From Thermoanaerobaculia bacterium (GTDB lineage: Bacteria > Acidobacteriota > Thermoanaerobaculia > UBA5066): a DNA stretch of 64,000 nucleotides. Below the pieces are notes generated by a model. It searched no databases and had not been told where the DNA came from. It worked only from the letters and a program-made list of their open reading frames with translations. Of this stretch, positions 35,303-45,877 are shown one piece after another. The first letter of the stretch is position 1, and every line of letters starts with the position of its first letter. The stretch spans positions 64,390-128,389 of the forward strand of contig JAJVIN010000029.1 of assembly GCA_022071945.1 (NCBI GenBank), written 5' to 3'. The position numbers and the translations under genes were made by a program.

Positions 35303-36424
35303 ATGAAAGTTCTGCTCGTCTCCGCCTCGGCCGGCGCTGGTCACGCTCGCGCCGCCTCTGCTCTCGAGGAGGCCTTCGCCGTCGCCCACCCCGACTGGAA
35401 CGTCAAGCACATCGACATCCTCGACTACGCGGGCAAGGCCTACAAGAAGGCCTACGCCGGGAGTTTCCTCCAGATGGTGAACCACGCCCCCGCTCTCTGG
35501 GGCGCGCTCTACGAGTCGAGCGACGTCGTCAAGGCCGAGAGGAAGCGGGATCGCTTCATCCAGTTCTTCGACAAGCTCCAGTTCGCCGGGTTCCGCGAGT
35601 ACCTCCGGGACTTCGGTCCCGACCTTCTCGTCAGCACGCATTTCCTGACCGGACAGGTCCTGGCGCCCTATCGAAAGAAGGGGCGGGACACGTACCCGCT
35701 GGCGGTCGTCGTCACCGACTTCGACGTCCACGCCTTCTGGGTCCAGCCGCTTGCCGACAGGTTCTTCGTCGCGAGCGAGGAAGTGAAGTTCATCCTCGCC
35801 GCGCGAGGCATCCCTCAAGAAAAGGTCCAGGTGTCGGGCATTCCGATCTCACAGCAGTTCCTCGCTCCGTGGGACAGGGGCCAGATCCGCAGGGACCTCG
35901 GTCTGTCCGAGGAGCTTCCGGCCATCCTGGTGATGTCCGGAGGCGCCGGGGTCGGAGCGATGAGAGAGGCGGTCGAGGCCGCTCTCGAGGGACCACCCGT
36001 CTCCGTGCTGGCGATCAGCGGCAAGAACGCCGCCCTCAAGGCCGATCTCGAAACGGTCAAGGTGCCACCAGGGTCGAGGCTCGTGGTCTTCGGATTCGTG
36101 ACCGACATCGCACGCTTGATGGCTGCTTCGGACCTCGCGATCACGAAGTCGGGGGGCCTGACGACCTCCGAGTGTCTGGCCATGGGCCTGCCGATGCTCG
36201 TGAGGGACCCCATTCCGGGTCAGGAGGAGCGCAACGCGGACTACGTGGTCGAAGCGGGCGCCGGCGTTCGCGTGAACGGCCCGCACTCGCTCCGCTTCAA
36301 GCTGCAACGGCTCCTTTCGAACCCGGAACGTCTGGCGGCGATGAAGGCGGCGGCCCGCGAGGCGTCCCACCCGGCGGCCGCCAACACGATCGTGGCGGCC
36401 CTCGCATCCGAAAAGGCGCGCTGA
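35303..36424 (+). CDS. MGDG synthase/UgtP-like glycosyltransferase (GT28 family)
   Basis: 373 residues, GT-B fold glycosyltransferase that adds a sugar to diacylglycerol or a related lipid at the inner face of the membrane. The N-terminal SASAGAGHARAASALEEAF loop is the MGDG-synthase-type acceptor region, and the C-terminal SGGAGVG and KSGGLTTSECLAMGLPMLV form the nucleotide-sugar site of the GT28 family. A GAAGGAGG site precedes the ATG. It ends seven bases from the converging cyclase-like gene. Could produce membrane glycolipids; sugar and acceptor cannot be told from sequence. Confidence 0.9.
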   Translation: MKVLLVSASAGAGHARAASALEEAFAVAHPDWNVKHIDILDYAGKAYKKAYAGSFLQMVNHAPALWGALYESSDVVKAERKRDRFIQFFDKLQFAGFREYLRDFGPDLLVSTHFLTGQVLAPYRKKGRDTYPLAVVVTDFDVHAFWVQPLADRFFVASEEVKFILAARGIPQEKVQVSGIPISQQFLAPWDRGQIRRDLGLSEELPAILVMSGGAGVGAMREAVEAALEGPPVSVLAISGKNAALKADLETVKVPPGSRLVVFGFVTDIARLMAASDLAITKSGGLTTSECLAMGLPMLVRDPIPGQEERNADYVVEAGAGVRVNGPHSLRFKLQRLLSNPERLAAMKAAAREASHPAAANTIVAALASEKAR

Positions 36425-36431
36425 GGCGGCG

Positions 36432-37079
36432 TCACTCCTCCGCGGAGAGCCAGGCCCGGTACTCGACGACGTAGCTCGTCTCGGAGCCCGCCACCGGCAC
36501 GTCTCTCTCGGCGAACCGGACTCCCGGGAACTCCCCGATGGCCTCGCGAGCATCGAAGGTGAGGAGAATCTCTCCGCTCTTGGCGATGTCCTCTCCCAGC
36601 TTGGAGGCCGAGTTGACCTCCTGACCGTAGACATCCTCGTCGCCGATCTTCAAGAGCTCGCCGTACCCGATTCCCACGCAGAGGTGAATCTGCTCCTCGG
36701 GGACCCTCACGAGGTTGTAGACGTTGGAGACCTTCTGCATTTCGATGGCGCACTGCAAGGCGCGGCCGGGCTTTCTGAAGACGACGAGCAGACTGTCGGC
36801 CTCGATCTTGATGAGGATGCCGTCATTCCTCTCGATGATGGGAGCGAAGAGCTTCTTGTGTTCCTGGATGATCTGCAGGAAGTGCGTGATGCCGAAACTG
36901 GCGACCTGGCGGGAGAAGCCGGAGAGATCGCTGTAGAGAATCGCCCAGGTCTCTCCGAAGAGGTTCCAGATCCGGCGGTCGATCGCGGCCTTGTCGGCGC
37001 CGTCCTTCGCCCGTGCCTCGATGAGGCGCCAGAGCCTCGCGGCGGATCCCTTCAGTTCGGCGTCGATCGGGTCGCTCAT
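36432..37079 (-). CDS. Class III adenylate/guanylate cyclase homology domain protein
   Basis: 215 residues, soluble. The cyclase domain covers about residues 45-190: first metal Asp in LYSDLSGFS, second Asp in KIEADSLLVVF, and HLCVGIGYGELLKIGDEDVYG. In VNSASKLGE the Arg that normally stabilises the transition state is Lys, and the strand before the second Asp reads EAD rather than the usual GD, so activity is uncertain. A helical N-terminal extension of about 45 residues may mediate dimerisation. No sensor or membrane part. It may make cyclic nucleotide or only bind nucleotides. Confidence 0.83.
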   Translation of the reverse strand: MSDPIDAELKGSAARLWRLIEARAKDGADKAAIDRRIWNLFGETWAILYSDLSGFSRQVASFGITHFLQIIQEHKKLFAPIIERNDGILIKIEADSLLVVFRKPGRALQCAIEMQKVSNVYNLVRVPEEQIHLCVGIGYGELLKIGDEDVYGQEVNSASKLGEDIAKSGEILLTFDAREAIGEFPGVRFAERDVPVAGSETSYVVEYRAWLSAEE

Positions 37080-37176
37080 GCCGATGGATGCTGACCCGAA
37101 ACATCGAGAGGGTCAACCTGGGCAACCTGGCTGGCGGATAATGTAAAGGGAGAGTCCTCGCGAAAAGGAGGGCGAA

Positions 37177-38334
37177 ATGGGAGATCCCAAAGACTCGAAA
37201 CTGACGGATTCCTCCGGAACCCACAGTGCCTATGCGCCGAGTTCTCCGTTCCACCCTCTGAAGTCACCAGGATCCCTCGGAGTCAACGATTACTCCGACC
37301 CGAACTCGGGCTGGGGCACCGCGGAGGAGAGCCTCTCGCTGAAGACGCCCGCGGAACAGAAAGCCTGCTATCCCAGGACACCCGGCCCCACGGGCTTGAA
37401 GGACCGGGCGGACCCGAACCCTCCGATCAGCCCTCCGAGCCCGCCCCTCCCTCATGTCCGGATGGTGATCCTCGACCTGCCGAACGTGCTGAGGCTCCTG
37501 AAATCGGCGGCCCTCGCCCGCTCCATGGCCGTGCACACGACCGCCCGCTGGGTGGAGTACAACGACAGCACGGTCATCAACGCTCTCTACACCGTCTTCT
37601 TCTGGAAGGAGAAACCGGGGGCCGTCGAGGTGGACACGGGAAAGCGCGAGGACGTTCAACGCGACTCCGCCCGGTTCTACGGGGATTTTCGCGAGACCTT
37701 CTTCGACAAGCTGAAGGGAGGCGCGGCGGCGGCCTTCAACTTCCTCGAGCACGCCGAACAGATCCGCCGCGCGAGTCTCGACCAGATCCAGTCGACGTTT
37801 CGCGATGCCCAGAAGATCAACCAGGAAGTGGCGGCAGAGACGACGACCTTCATTCAAGTGGCCTCGGTCGTCAAGCTCGCCTCCGACCTCGTGATCAAGG
37901 TCGGAGCCCCTCCCTACATCTCCATTCCTTACAGCATGACCTGCTCGATCATCAAGGACTACTACGCGGCCAAGGACGCCAACGTCATCGCCTTCAACAC
38001 CGGCATGGAGCCCGCGAAAGAGGCCGGCAAGGAGGCGGCCGAGAGAGGGGCCCGGTCCCTGGCCGGGCAGGCCAGCGCCCTCCAGCGCGCCATCGACGTG
38101 GCCGACGCCGAGATCGCCTATGTCACCGAACGCCTCGGCATCCAGAGCAGCCTGAAGGGGCGGCTTCGCAAGCTGACTCAGCGCCTCAACATGGCAGAGG
38201 CGCAGAAGGCCGCGGGCGCCAGGCGCCTCGTCGCGACCAACGCCGCCAAGTGGGGCCTGAAGGGGATCGCCTTCGGCTTCGTCGCATGGGACGTGAAGGA
38301 GTCGTTCGAGGAGTTCGCGGAGAACATCAAGTAG
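37177..38334 (+). CDS. Unrecognised protein with Pro-rich N-terminus and repeated (S/T)PG..G..D..DPN motif
   Basis: 385 residues, no family recognised. The first ~95 residues are Pro/Ser-rich, apparently disordered, and contain two related motifs about 45-50 residues apart: SPGSLGVNDYSDPN and TPGPTGLKDRADPN. The remainder is helical: an amphipathic region (LLKSAALARSMAVHTTARWV), a segment rich in Ala and long helices (about 190-300), and a mildly hydrophobic stretch (SVVKLASDLVIKVGAPPYISIPYS). No signal peptide. A GGAGGGCG sequence lies just before the ATG. The N-terminal motif layout is reminiscent of proteins loaded onto secretion machineries, but no secretion genes are in this window. Confidence 0.7.
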   Translation: MGDPKDSKLTDSSGTHSAYAPSSPFHPLKSPGSLGVNDYSDPNSGWGTAEESLSLKTPAEQKACYPRTPGPTGLKDRADPNPPISPPSPPLPHVRMVILDLPNVLRLLKSAALARSMAVHTTARWVEYNDSTVINALYTVFFWKEKPGAVEVDTGKREDVQRDSARFYGDFRETFFDKLKGGAAAAFNFLEHAEQIRRASLDQIQSTFRDAQKINQEVAAETTTFIQVASVVKLASDLVIKVGAPPYISIPYSMTCSIIKDYYAAKDANVIAFNTGMEPAKEAGKEAAERGARSLAGQASALQRAIDVADAEIAYVTERLGIQSSLKGRLRKLTQRLNMAEAQKAAGARRLVATNAAKWGLKGIAFGFVAWDVKESFEEFAENIK

Positions 38335-38481
38335 CCATCGGGGCTGGCGATCGCAGACGTCCTCGACGCAGCTCCCGGCGCAAGACGAGGAGGCGGTGGA
38401 TCGAAACCACACACGGCTCGGCAGTCGCTGTCGCCACGGCCGGGTTCCCCCTGAATGCTGCTCCGCCACGGCTCCGACCGC

Positions 38482-39075
38482 TCATCGGGAAGGCGGCTCC
38501 GCTTTCTTCGCTAATCTGCGCTCGACGCGCCGGTAGGGTCCCCAGAGTCTCGTGTGTCCCTCACTCCAGAGCCAGGCCATGACCTCGATGGCGTGATCGG
38601 GGTTGAGAGGAGAAAACCTGGCGCCGGGGACGATGAGTCCAAGGCGTTTCATCTGGGCGACGCCTCTTTGAAAAGCCACGAGAGTGAACTGCCCGATTCC
38701 AAGGTACCGGCCGCAGGGTGACCTGGCGCCAGGAACGAGACGGCTCTCTTCCCACAGAACGTAGTACATCGCGAGGGCCTTGCTGGTCACGCCATAGCGT
38801 TCGCTGTGCTTGCAGACCAAGTTCCAGATCTCTGCCTCGTGTGCCGTCCTGAGCGGAGGTGTGTGGACCGGCGGGCTCGCGGGACGGACGCTTTCGAGCG
38901 AATTCTGGGGTATCGGCTTCGACGGGGCATCGGGTTCGGCCTGGGCCCTCGAGCCAAGGCCTGCCACCCAGGCAAGGACCAGCAGGAAGACGAATCCTGG
39001 GCCGGCCTGTCGCAGCCGGTCGAAATGGCCGCAACAGACATCCAGAGTCTTCTCGGGTTCCCGGTGTGAATGCAT
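38482..39075 (-). CDS. Secreted lytic-transglycosylase-like protein
   Basis: 197 residues. N-terminal signal sequence (FVFLLVLAWVAGLGSRAQA), a Pro-rich linker, then a compact domain from about residue 85 with the SLT-type signature: the putative catalytic Glu in YVLWEESRLVPGA, followed by GRYLGIGQFT, and NPDHAIEVMAWLW. Lytic transglycosylases cleave peptidoglycan between MurNAc and GlcNAc. The domain is short and divergent, so this is a fold-level call. The start is uncertain; the ATG at 39075 gives a long basic n-region. Confidence 0.72.
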   Translation of the reverse strand: MHSHREPEKTLDVCCGHFDRLRQAGPGFVFLLVLAWVAGLGSRAQAEPDAPSKPIPQNSLESVRPASPPVHTPPLRTAHEAEIWNLVCKHSERYGVTSKALAMYYVLWEESRLVPGARSPCGRYLGIGQFTLVAFQRGVAQMKRLGLIVPGARFSPLNPDHAIEVMAWLWSEGHTRLWGPYRRVERRLAKKAEPPSR

Positions 39076-39323
39076 GGTTTCTCTCAGTATTCCGTGGATT
39101 TTCGGGGCGTCTCCCCGAACAGCCAGCGGGCCGCGGTGGAGGACTCACCCTTGCGGGACTCGTTCGACCGCCGCCCAGTTCCGGAAAAAGAGAGTTCCGC
39201 GAGCCTCGGGGACGGAAGCTGTTCACCGCAGCAACGAGCAAGAAGGGACGAACCCTCTCGCAAGCCCAGCCACCCTACTTTGGGTGGTTCCCCCTGTCAA
39301 CCAGACCCGGTTTGCGACCGATC

Positions 39324-40463
39324 TCAGCTCTCCTCGGTCTCGACCTCCAGGACGTCGATCCCCGTACCGAGCCGTGCGATCAGGGACATGGGGTCTCCCT
39401 TGAGCAGGCGCTGCCAGATGGGCCGGCGGACCTTTCCGAAGAGAGCCATCGTCACGCCGTTCTCCCTTGCGAACCTCAACAATTCCCGCCGTGGATCCGT
39501 CCCGGTGAGCCAGATGACCTTGGCCCCGAGTTCCATGGCGAGGACGACGTTGTCCATCAGGAGCCGATGCTGGGTCGCCGTCATCCGCTGGGGGCTCTCG
39601 GCGGGCGTGCGGACATAGACCGCGAACCAGTTCGTGTTCAGCCTCCCCGCGACCGCGGACCCTTTCCTGAGGAGGAGGCGCGTCGTGTCGGGGTTCGACG
39701 ACATCGCGACCATGAGCTTCGTCCCGACGGGCTCGGGTTCGCCGCCGCCCAACTTCGGCCGGCGGGCCGCTTCGAGCTGGTCAGCCGTGCACCGAAGAGC
39801 CAGCTCCCGCAGCGAGGCGAGGTTCTCTTCCTTGAAGAAGTTCGAGAGCGCGGCCTCGATTCTCTCCGCCGGGTAGATCTTCCCGTCGCGGAGCCTCTGG
39901 ATCAGCTCCTCGGAGGGGAGATCGACGTTGATGACGGCATCGGCGTGCGCGAGGAAGCGGTCGGGAATTCGCTCCCGCACCTCGATCCCGGTCACGCGGG
40001 AGACGACCTCCTGGACCGACTCGAAGTGCTGAACGTTGACCGTGGTCATGACCGAGATGCCCTCCTTCAGAATGTCCTCGACATCCTGGTAGCGCTTCTC
40101 GTTCCTCGAACCCGGAACGTTGGTGTGCGCCAGCTCGTCGACCAGGACGAGGGCGGGATGCCTCTCGATAATGGCATCGAGATCCATCTCCTCGAGAATC
40201 CTGCCCTTGTATTCGATCCTCCTTCTCGGCACCATCTCGAGCCCGTCGGCCATCTCGGCGGTCTCCGCGCGGCCGTGCGTTTCGATCAGGCCGGCGACGA
40301 CGTCAACGCCCTGTTCCTTGAGGGCGTGCGCGTCCTCGAGCATCTGGAAGGTCTTGCCGACTCCGGCCGCGTGTCCGAAGTAGATCTTCAGCCGGCCGCG
40401 CTTGGCCCGCTCGATGAGCTGGAGGAACTCGTCGGCGGACGGTCTCTTCGCCTCGGGAGTCAC
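39324..40463 (-). CDS. kdpD: KdpD N-terminal sensor part as a separate protein (KdpD domain + Usp)
   Basis: 379 residues, GTG start. Residues about 20-230 are the KdpD N-terminal domain with the Walker-like FGHAAGVGKTFQML and LVDELAHTNVPGSRN; residues about 245-370 form a universal-stress-protein domain. The transmembrane and kinase parts of normal KdpD are absent; a separate gene at 45874-47310 supplies them. It is the last gene of the kdp operon, 30 bases after kdpC. In full KdpD this part senses potassium and binds small ligands; as a free protein it may regulate the kinase half or the pump. Confidence 0.93.
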   Translation of the reverse strand: MTPEAKRPSADEFLQLIERAKRGRLKIYFGHAAGVGKTFQMLEDAHALKEQGVDVVAGLIETHGRAETAEMADGLEMVPRRRIEYKGRILEEMDLDAIIERHPALVLVDELAHTNVPGSRNEKRYQDVEDILKEGISVMTTVNVQHFESVQEVVSRVTGIEVRERIPDRFLAHADAVINVDLPSEELIQRLRDGKIYPAERIEAALSNFFKEENLASLRELALRCTADQLEAARRPKLGGGEPEPVGTKLMVAMSSNPDTTRLLLRKGSAVAGRLNTNWFAVYVRTPAESPQRMTATQHRLLMDNVVLAMELGAKVIWLTGTDPRRELLRFARENGVTMALFGKVRRPIWQRLLKGDPMSLIARLGTGIDVLEVETEES

Positions 40464-40493
40464 GAGTCCTCGGCAGGCGGAGTCATCACCGCC

Positions 40494-41072
40494 TCATCTT
40501 GCCGTCAGGCTCCGGTCGAAGTCCAGATTCGTCAGCAAGACGTTGACACGAGGCTCACCCAGGAGTCCGAGCGTCCGGCCCTCGACATGACGCTCGATCA
40601 CGTCGAGGACGGCCTTCTCGGCGACACCGCGTGCCGCGGCGATGCGCGCGGCCTGCCACCGCGCCGCGTCCGGCGAGAGGTGCGGGTCGAGCCCGGAGGC
40701 GGAAGTCGTGGCGAGATCCGCGGGAACCGCGCCGGACCTGCCGGGCGCCTCCAGGCGGGCCTTCTCGACGCTGGCGGCGATCGCCTTTGCCAGGCCGTCG
40801 CTCGTCGGGCCCTTGTTCGTTCCGCCGGAGGACGTCCCGTCGTAGCCGTCCTTCCCCGCGGCCGATGCTCGCGGGCGCAGGTACTTCGGCCCGGTAAAGT
40901 TCTGCCCGATCAACTCGGACCCCACGACGCGGCCGTTCGCCTCGACGAACGAACCGCGGGCCTTGCCGGGCCAGAAGACGAAAGCCAGGCCCGTCACCAC
41001 GAGGGGGTAGACGACCGAAAGCAGGATCGTCGTGGCGACGACGTAGAGAGAGGACTTCAGGATCAGCTTCAC
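40494..41072 (-). CDS. kdpC: Potassium-transporting ATPase subunit KdpC
   Basis: 192 residues, one N-terminal transmembrane helix (YVVATTILLSVVYPLVVTGLAF) and an extracytoplasmic domain with the family phrases GSELIGQNF, YDGTSSGGTNKGP and SASGLDPHLSPDAA. KdpC stabilises the KdpFABC complex and raises potassium affinity. Ten bases after kdpB. Confidence 0.96.
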   Translation of the reverse strand: MKLILKSSLYVVATTILLSVVYPLVVTGLAFVFWPGKARGSFVEANGRVVGSELIGQNFTGPKYLRPRASAAGKDGYDGTSSGGTNKGPTSDGLAKAIAASVEKARLEAPGRSGAVPADLATTSASGLDPHLSPDAARWQAARIAAARGVAEKAVLDVIERHVEGRTLGLLGEPRVNVLLTNLDFDRSLTAR

Positions 41073-41082
41073 TCCGGCCTCC

Positions 41083-43110
<2,028 letters not shown>

Positions 43111-43121
43111 CTCTCGTTTCC

Positions 43122-44849
43122 TCAGAACAGCTGGCCTTCGGACATGAGGAGATGCTCGACGACGGGGCCCAGCGAGAAGGCCGGGAAGAAGGTGAGCGCT
43201 CCGACGATGAGGACGATCGAGACCAGGAGGACCGTGAAAACGGGCCCGGTCACCGGGAAGGTCCCGGCAGAGGCGGGCAGCTTTCGCTTCCCGGCAAGAG
43301 ATCCCGCGATCGCCAGGATCGGGATCAGCATGAAATAGCGCCCCAGGAACATGTCGATCCCCAGGGTGAGGTTGTAGAAGAGGGTGTTGGCGGAGAGCCC
43401 CGCGAAGGCAGAGCCGTTGTTACCGGCTCCCGAGGTGTAGGCGTAGAGCATCTCCGAGAAGCCGTGCGGACCCTTGTTGTTGAGGCCGGCAAGGCCCGCT
43501 TTCGTGACAGCGGCCAGCGCCGTGAATCCCAGAATCGCCACGGTCAGGACGAGGACGGAGAGCATGGCGAGCTTGACCTCGTGGGCCTCGATCTTCTTTC
43601 CGAGGTACTCCGGGGTCCGGCCGACCATCAGCCCGGCGATGAAGACCGTCAGGACGATGAAGATGAAGATCCCGTAGAGTCCGGCCCCGACACCCCCGAA
43701 GATCACCTCGCCCGTGGCCATGTTCGCGAGGAGAACCAGCCCTCCGAGAGGAGTGAAGGAATCGTGCATGGAATTGACCGCCCCGCAGGAAGCGTCGGTC
43801 GTGACCGTGGCGAAGAGGGCCGAGTCGGTGATGCCGAAGCGGACCTCCTTGCCCTCCATGTTGCCGCCCGTCCCGCCTTCGGTGGGAGCGGAGGCGACAC
43901 CGAGCTTCTGGTGGACCGGGTTCCCCGCCTGCTCCGCCCACGCGGCGGCGAAAGCACCCGAGAGGAACAACAAGGCCATCGCCGAAAAGACCGCCCAGCC
44001 GTGCCGGGGACTGCCGGTCATCAGTCCCAGGGTCCTCGTGAGGGCCGCGCCGATGGCGAAGATCAGGACGGTCTGTACGAAATTGGTTCCCGGAGTCGGG
44101 TTCTCGTAAGGGTGCGCGGAGTTCGCGTTGAAAAAGCCCCCTCCGTTCGTTCCGAACATCTTGATCGCCTCCTGCGAGGCCACGGGTCCCTGGGCGATCT
44201 TCTGGCCGGCTCCCTCGACAGTCGTGATGGTGACGTCTTTCTGGAAATTCTGGACGACGCCGCGAGAGACGAAGAAGAGCGCGGCCAAAAGCGAGACGGG
44301 CAGGAGGACCCAGAGGAGGGCGCGTGTGCAGTCGACGAAGAAGTTCCCGATCCCCTTCGCCTTCTCTCGCGCCAGGCCCCGGATGACGGCGACGGCCACG
44401 GCGATTCCCGTGGCGGCGGAGAGGAAGTTCTGAAAGGCGAGCCCCACCATCTGGGTGAAGTGGGACAGGGTGCTCTCGCCCGAGAACGACTGCCAGTTGG
44501 TGTTGGTGGTGAAGGAGACGGCGGTGTTCCAGGCCAAGTCCGGCGCGACGGCGCCGAACCCGTTCGGGTTCAGCGGGAGAAATGCTTGAAGCCTCTGGAT
44601 GACGTAGAGCGCGACGAGCCCCGCTGTGTTCACCGCGAGCATGGCGATCGTCCACGTCTTCCACGACTGATCCTCGTCCGGGTCGATTCCAGTGACCCTG
44701 TAGATCAGATTCTCGGCAGGCAGGAGCACCGGATCGAGGAACGTCTTTTCTCTCGAGAACACCCGCTTCATGAACGCGCCGAGGGGCGGGGTGAGGGCGA
44801 GGACCACGCCGAAGAAGACGAGGATCTTGGAGATGGCGAGCACTGTCAT
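43122..44849 (-). CDS. kdpA: Potassium-transporting ATPase channel subunit KdpA
   Basis: 575 residues, about ten membrane helices, forming the selectivity filter of the Kdp pump; filter-like loops are visible as [28 protein letters not shown], and [13 protein letters not shown] start at the ATG at 44849 ([13 protein letters not shown]), which fits the family and comes directly after kdpF; the longer frame upstream covers kdpF in a different frame. Confidence 0.97.
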   Translation of the reverse strand: MTVLAISKILVFFGVVLALTPPLGAFMKRVFSREKTFLDPVLLPAENLIYRVTGIDPDEDQSWKTWTIAMLAVNTAGLVALYVIQRLQAFLPLNPNGFGAVAPDLAWNTAVSFTTNTNWQSFSGESTLSHFTQMVGLAFQNFLSAATGIAVAVAVIRGLAREKAKGIGNFFVDCTRALLWVLLPVSLLAALFFVSRGVVQNFQKDVTITTVEGAGQKIAQGPVASQEAIKMFGTNGGGFFNANSAHPYENPTPGTNFVQTVLIFAIGAALTRTLGLMTGSPRHGWAVFSAMALLFLSGAFAAAWAEQAGNPVHQKLGVASAPTEGGTGGNMEGKEVRFGITDSALFATVTTDASCGAVNSMHDSFTPLGGLVLLANMATGEVIFGGVGAGLYGIFIFIVLTVFIAGLMVGRTPEYLGKKIEAHEVKLAMLSVLVLTVAILGFTALAAVTKAGLAGLNNKGPHGFSEMLYAYTSGAGNNGSAFAGLSANTLFYNLTLGIDMFLGRYFMLIPILAIAGSLAGKRKLPASAGTFPVTGPVFTVLLVSIVLIVGALTFFPAFSLGPVVEHLLMSEGQLF

Positions 44850-44853
44850 GGCT

Positions 44854-44943
44854 CTAGACCTCTTCCGCCCGGACCATCGACCAGAACAAGTAAGCGAGGA
44901 GACCACCCATGACAACGAGACCGAGGATGTCTTCCCAACCCAT
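44854..44943 (-). CDS. kdpF: KdpF, small membrane subunit of the Kdp ATPase
   Basis: 29 residues (too short for usual gene callers): MGWEDILGLVVM, a hydrophobic helix continuing GGLLAYLFW, then the short polar tail VRAEEV. Position directly before kdpA, single transmembrane helix and the AYLFW...E pattern are those of KdpF, the lipid-like stabilising subunit. Four bases separate its stop from the kdpA start. Confidence 0.85.
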   Translation of the reverse strand: MGWEDILGLVVMGGLLAYLFWSMVRAEEV

Positions 44944-44954
44944 GACAGCCTCCC

Positions 44955-45038
44955 CTAAACCTCGTCGCACCCGTGGACGTACCGGACCGCGGCCAGGAAA
45001 AGGACGAGAGTGAGAACCAGGAAAAGTGCGTCCTGCAT
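44955..45038 (-). CDS. 27-residue membrane peptide preceding kdpF
   Basis: MQDALFLVLTLVLFLAAVRY followed by VHGCDEV: one transmembrane helix and a short tail with a Cys-Asp-Glu end. It is the first open frame of the kdp structural operon, 11 bases before kdpF. I recall similar tiny proteins ending in (R/H)GCD next to kdp genes in other bacteria, usually left unannotated, which supports its being real. Possibly a second small subunit or regulator of the pump. Confidence 0.65.
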   Translation of the reverse strand: MQDALFLVLTLVLFLAAVRYVHGCDEV

Positions 45039-45068
45039 GAGGGAAATGTAAGGACGCGCCATAAGGAA

Positions 45069-45189
45069 GTCCGGACGAGGTCCGAATAGAGTTCGGATGA
45101 AGTTCGAACGAAGTTCGAAGGAGGTTCGAACGAAGTTCGAAGGAGGTTCGAACGAAGTTCGAAAGAGGTCCGAAGGGAATCCGAAGGCC
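45069..45189. repeat. Eleven tandem 11-bp repeats upstream of the kdp operon, candidate KdpE operator array
   Basis: The region divides exactly into eleven consecutive 11-base units with consensus GTTCGAANGAR. The central six or seven are nearly identical and alternate between GTTCGAACGAA and GTTCGAAGGAG; the ends decay (GTCCGGACGAG at one end, ATCCGAAGGCC at the other). It fills the gap between the kdpE stop and the start of the kdp transcription unit. OmpR/PhoB-family regulators, to which KdpE belongs, bind direct repeats with an 11-bp period, each with about seven conserved bases and a four-base spacer, exactly this format. Confidence 0.9.
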
Positions 45190-45193
45190 GGGG

Positions 45194-45877
45194 CTACTCG
45201 CCCGTCACGAACCGGTATCCCACCCAGGGCTCCGTCCGGATCAGCCTGGGCTGGTCAGGGTTCTCCTCGATCTTCCGGCGGAGGCTTCCGATCTGGACCC
45301 GCAGGGCGTCGCTCGTCGCGCCATCGGCCGAGCCCCAGACGGTCGCGATCAGCTGCCGGTGCGTCCAGACGATTCCTGGACGGCTGAGAAAGGTCTTCAG
45401 GAGGGTGAACTCGGTGGGAGTGAGCCGCTGTTCCTGTCCGCCCCGCTCGACCCGGCGAGCCGCGAGGTCGATCGCGAGGCTCCCGATCTGGATGACCTCG
45501 CCCGCTTCCCTGACCCCGGTCCGGCGCCTCAACACGGTCCGGGTCCGGGCCAGGAATTCGGCGAGTCCGAAGGGCTTGACGATGTAGTCGTCGGCCCCGG
45601 CGTCCAGAAGCCTCACCTTCTCCCGTTCCTCGCCACGGACCGTGAGGATCAAGACCGGGACGTCGGACTTGTGCCGGATCGAACGGAGCAAGGAGAAGCC
45701 GTCCTTCCCTGGCATGGCCAGGTCGGTGACGACGAGGTCGAAGGTCTCGGAGAGAAAGGCCTCCATCGCCTCCTCTCCGTCGGCGGCCGTGACGACCTCG
45801 TGCCCTTCCCGGATGAGGGCATCGCGGAGTCCCTTTCGAATGGCGATGTCGTCGTCGACCACGAGGATCTTGCTCAT
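45194..45877 (-). CDS. kdpE: KdpE response regulator (OmpR family)
   Basis: 227 residues. Receiver domain 1-115 with phospho-acceptor Asp in LVVTDLAMPGKDGF, the DD pair near residue 8, and Lys in YIVKPFG; winged-helix DNA-binding domain about 130-225 (LTPTEFTLLKTFLSRPG, RVQIGSLRRKIE, VGYRF). It activates the kdp operon when potassium or turgor is low. The start overlaps the kinase stop by four bases (ATGA). The operon it controls begins just past the 11-bp repeat array. Confidence 0.95.
   Translation of the reverse strand: MSKILVVDDDIAIRKGLRDALIREGHEVVTAADGEEAMEAFLSETFDLVVTDLAMPGKDGFSLLRSIRHKSDVPVLILTVRGEEREKVRLLDAGADDYIVKPFGLAEFLARTRTVLRRRTGVREAGEVIQIGSLAIDLAARRVERGGQEQRLTPTEFTLLKTFLSRPGIVWTHRQLIATVWGSADGATSDALRVQIGSLRRKIEENPDQPRLIRTEPWVGYRFVTGE

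Noticed and set aside
45069-45189. CRISPR array
   Set aside because: Units are 11 bp with no spacers, and no cas genes are near.
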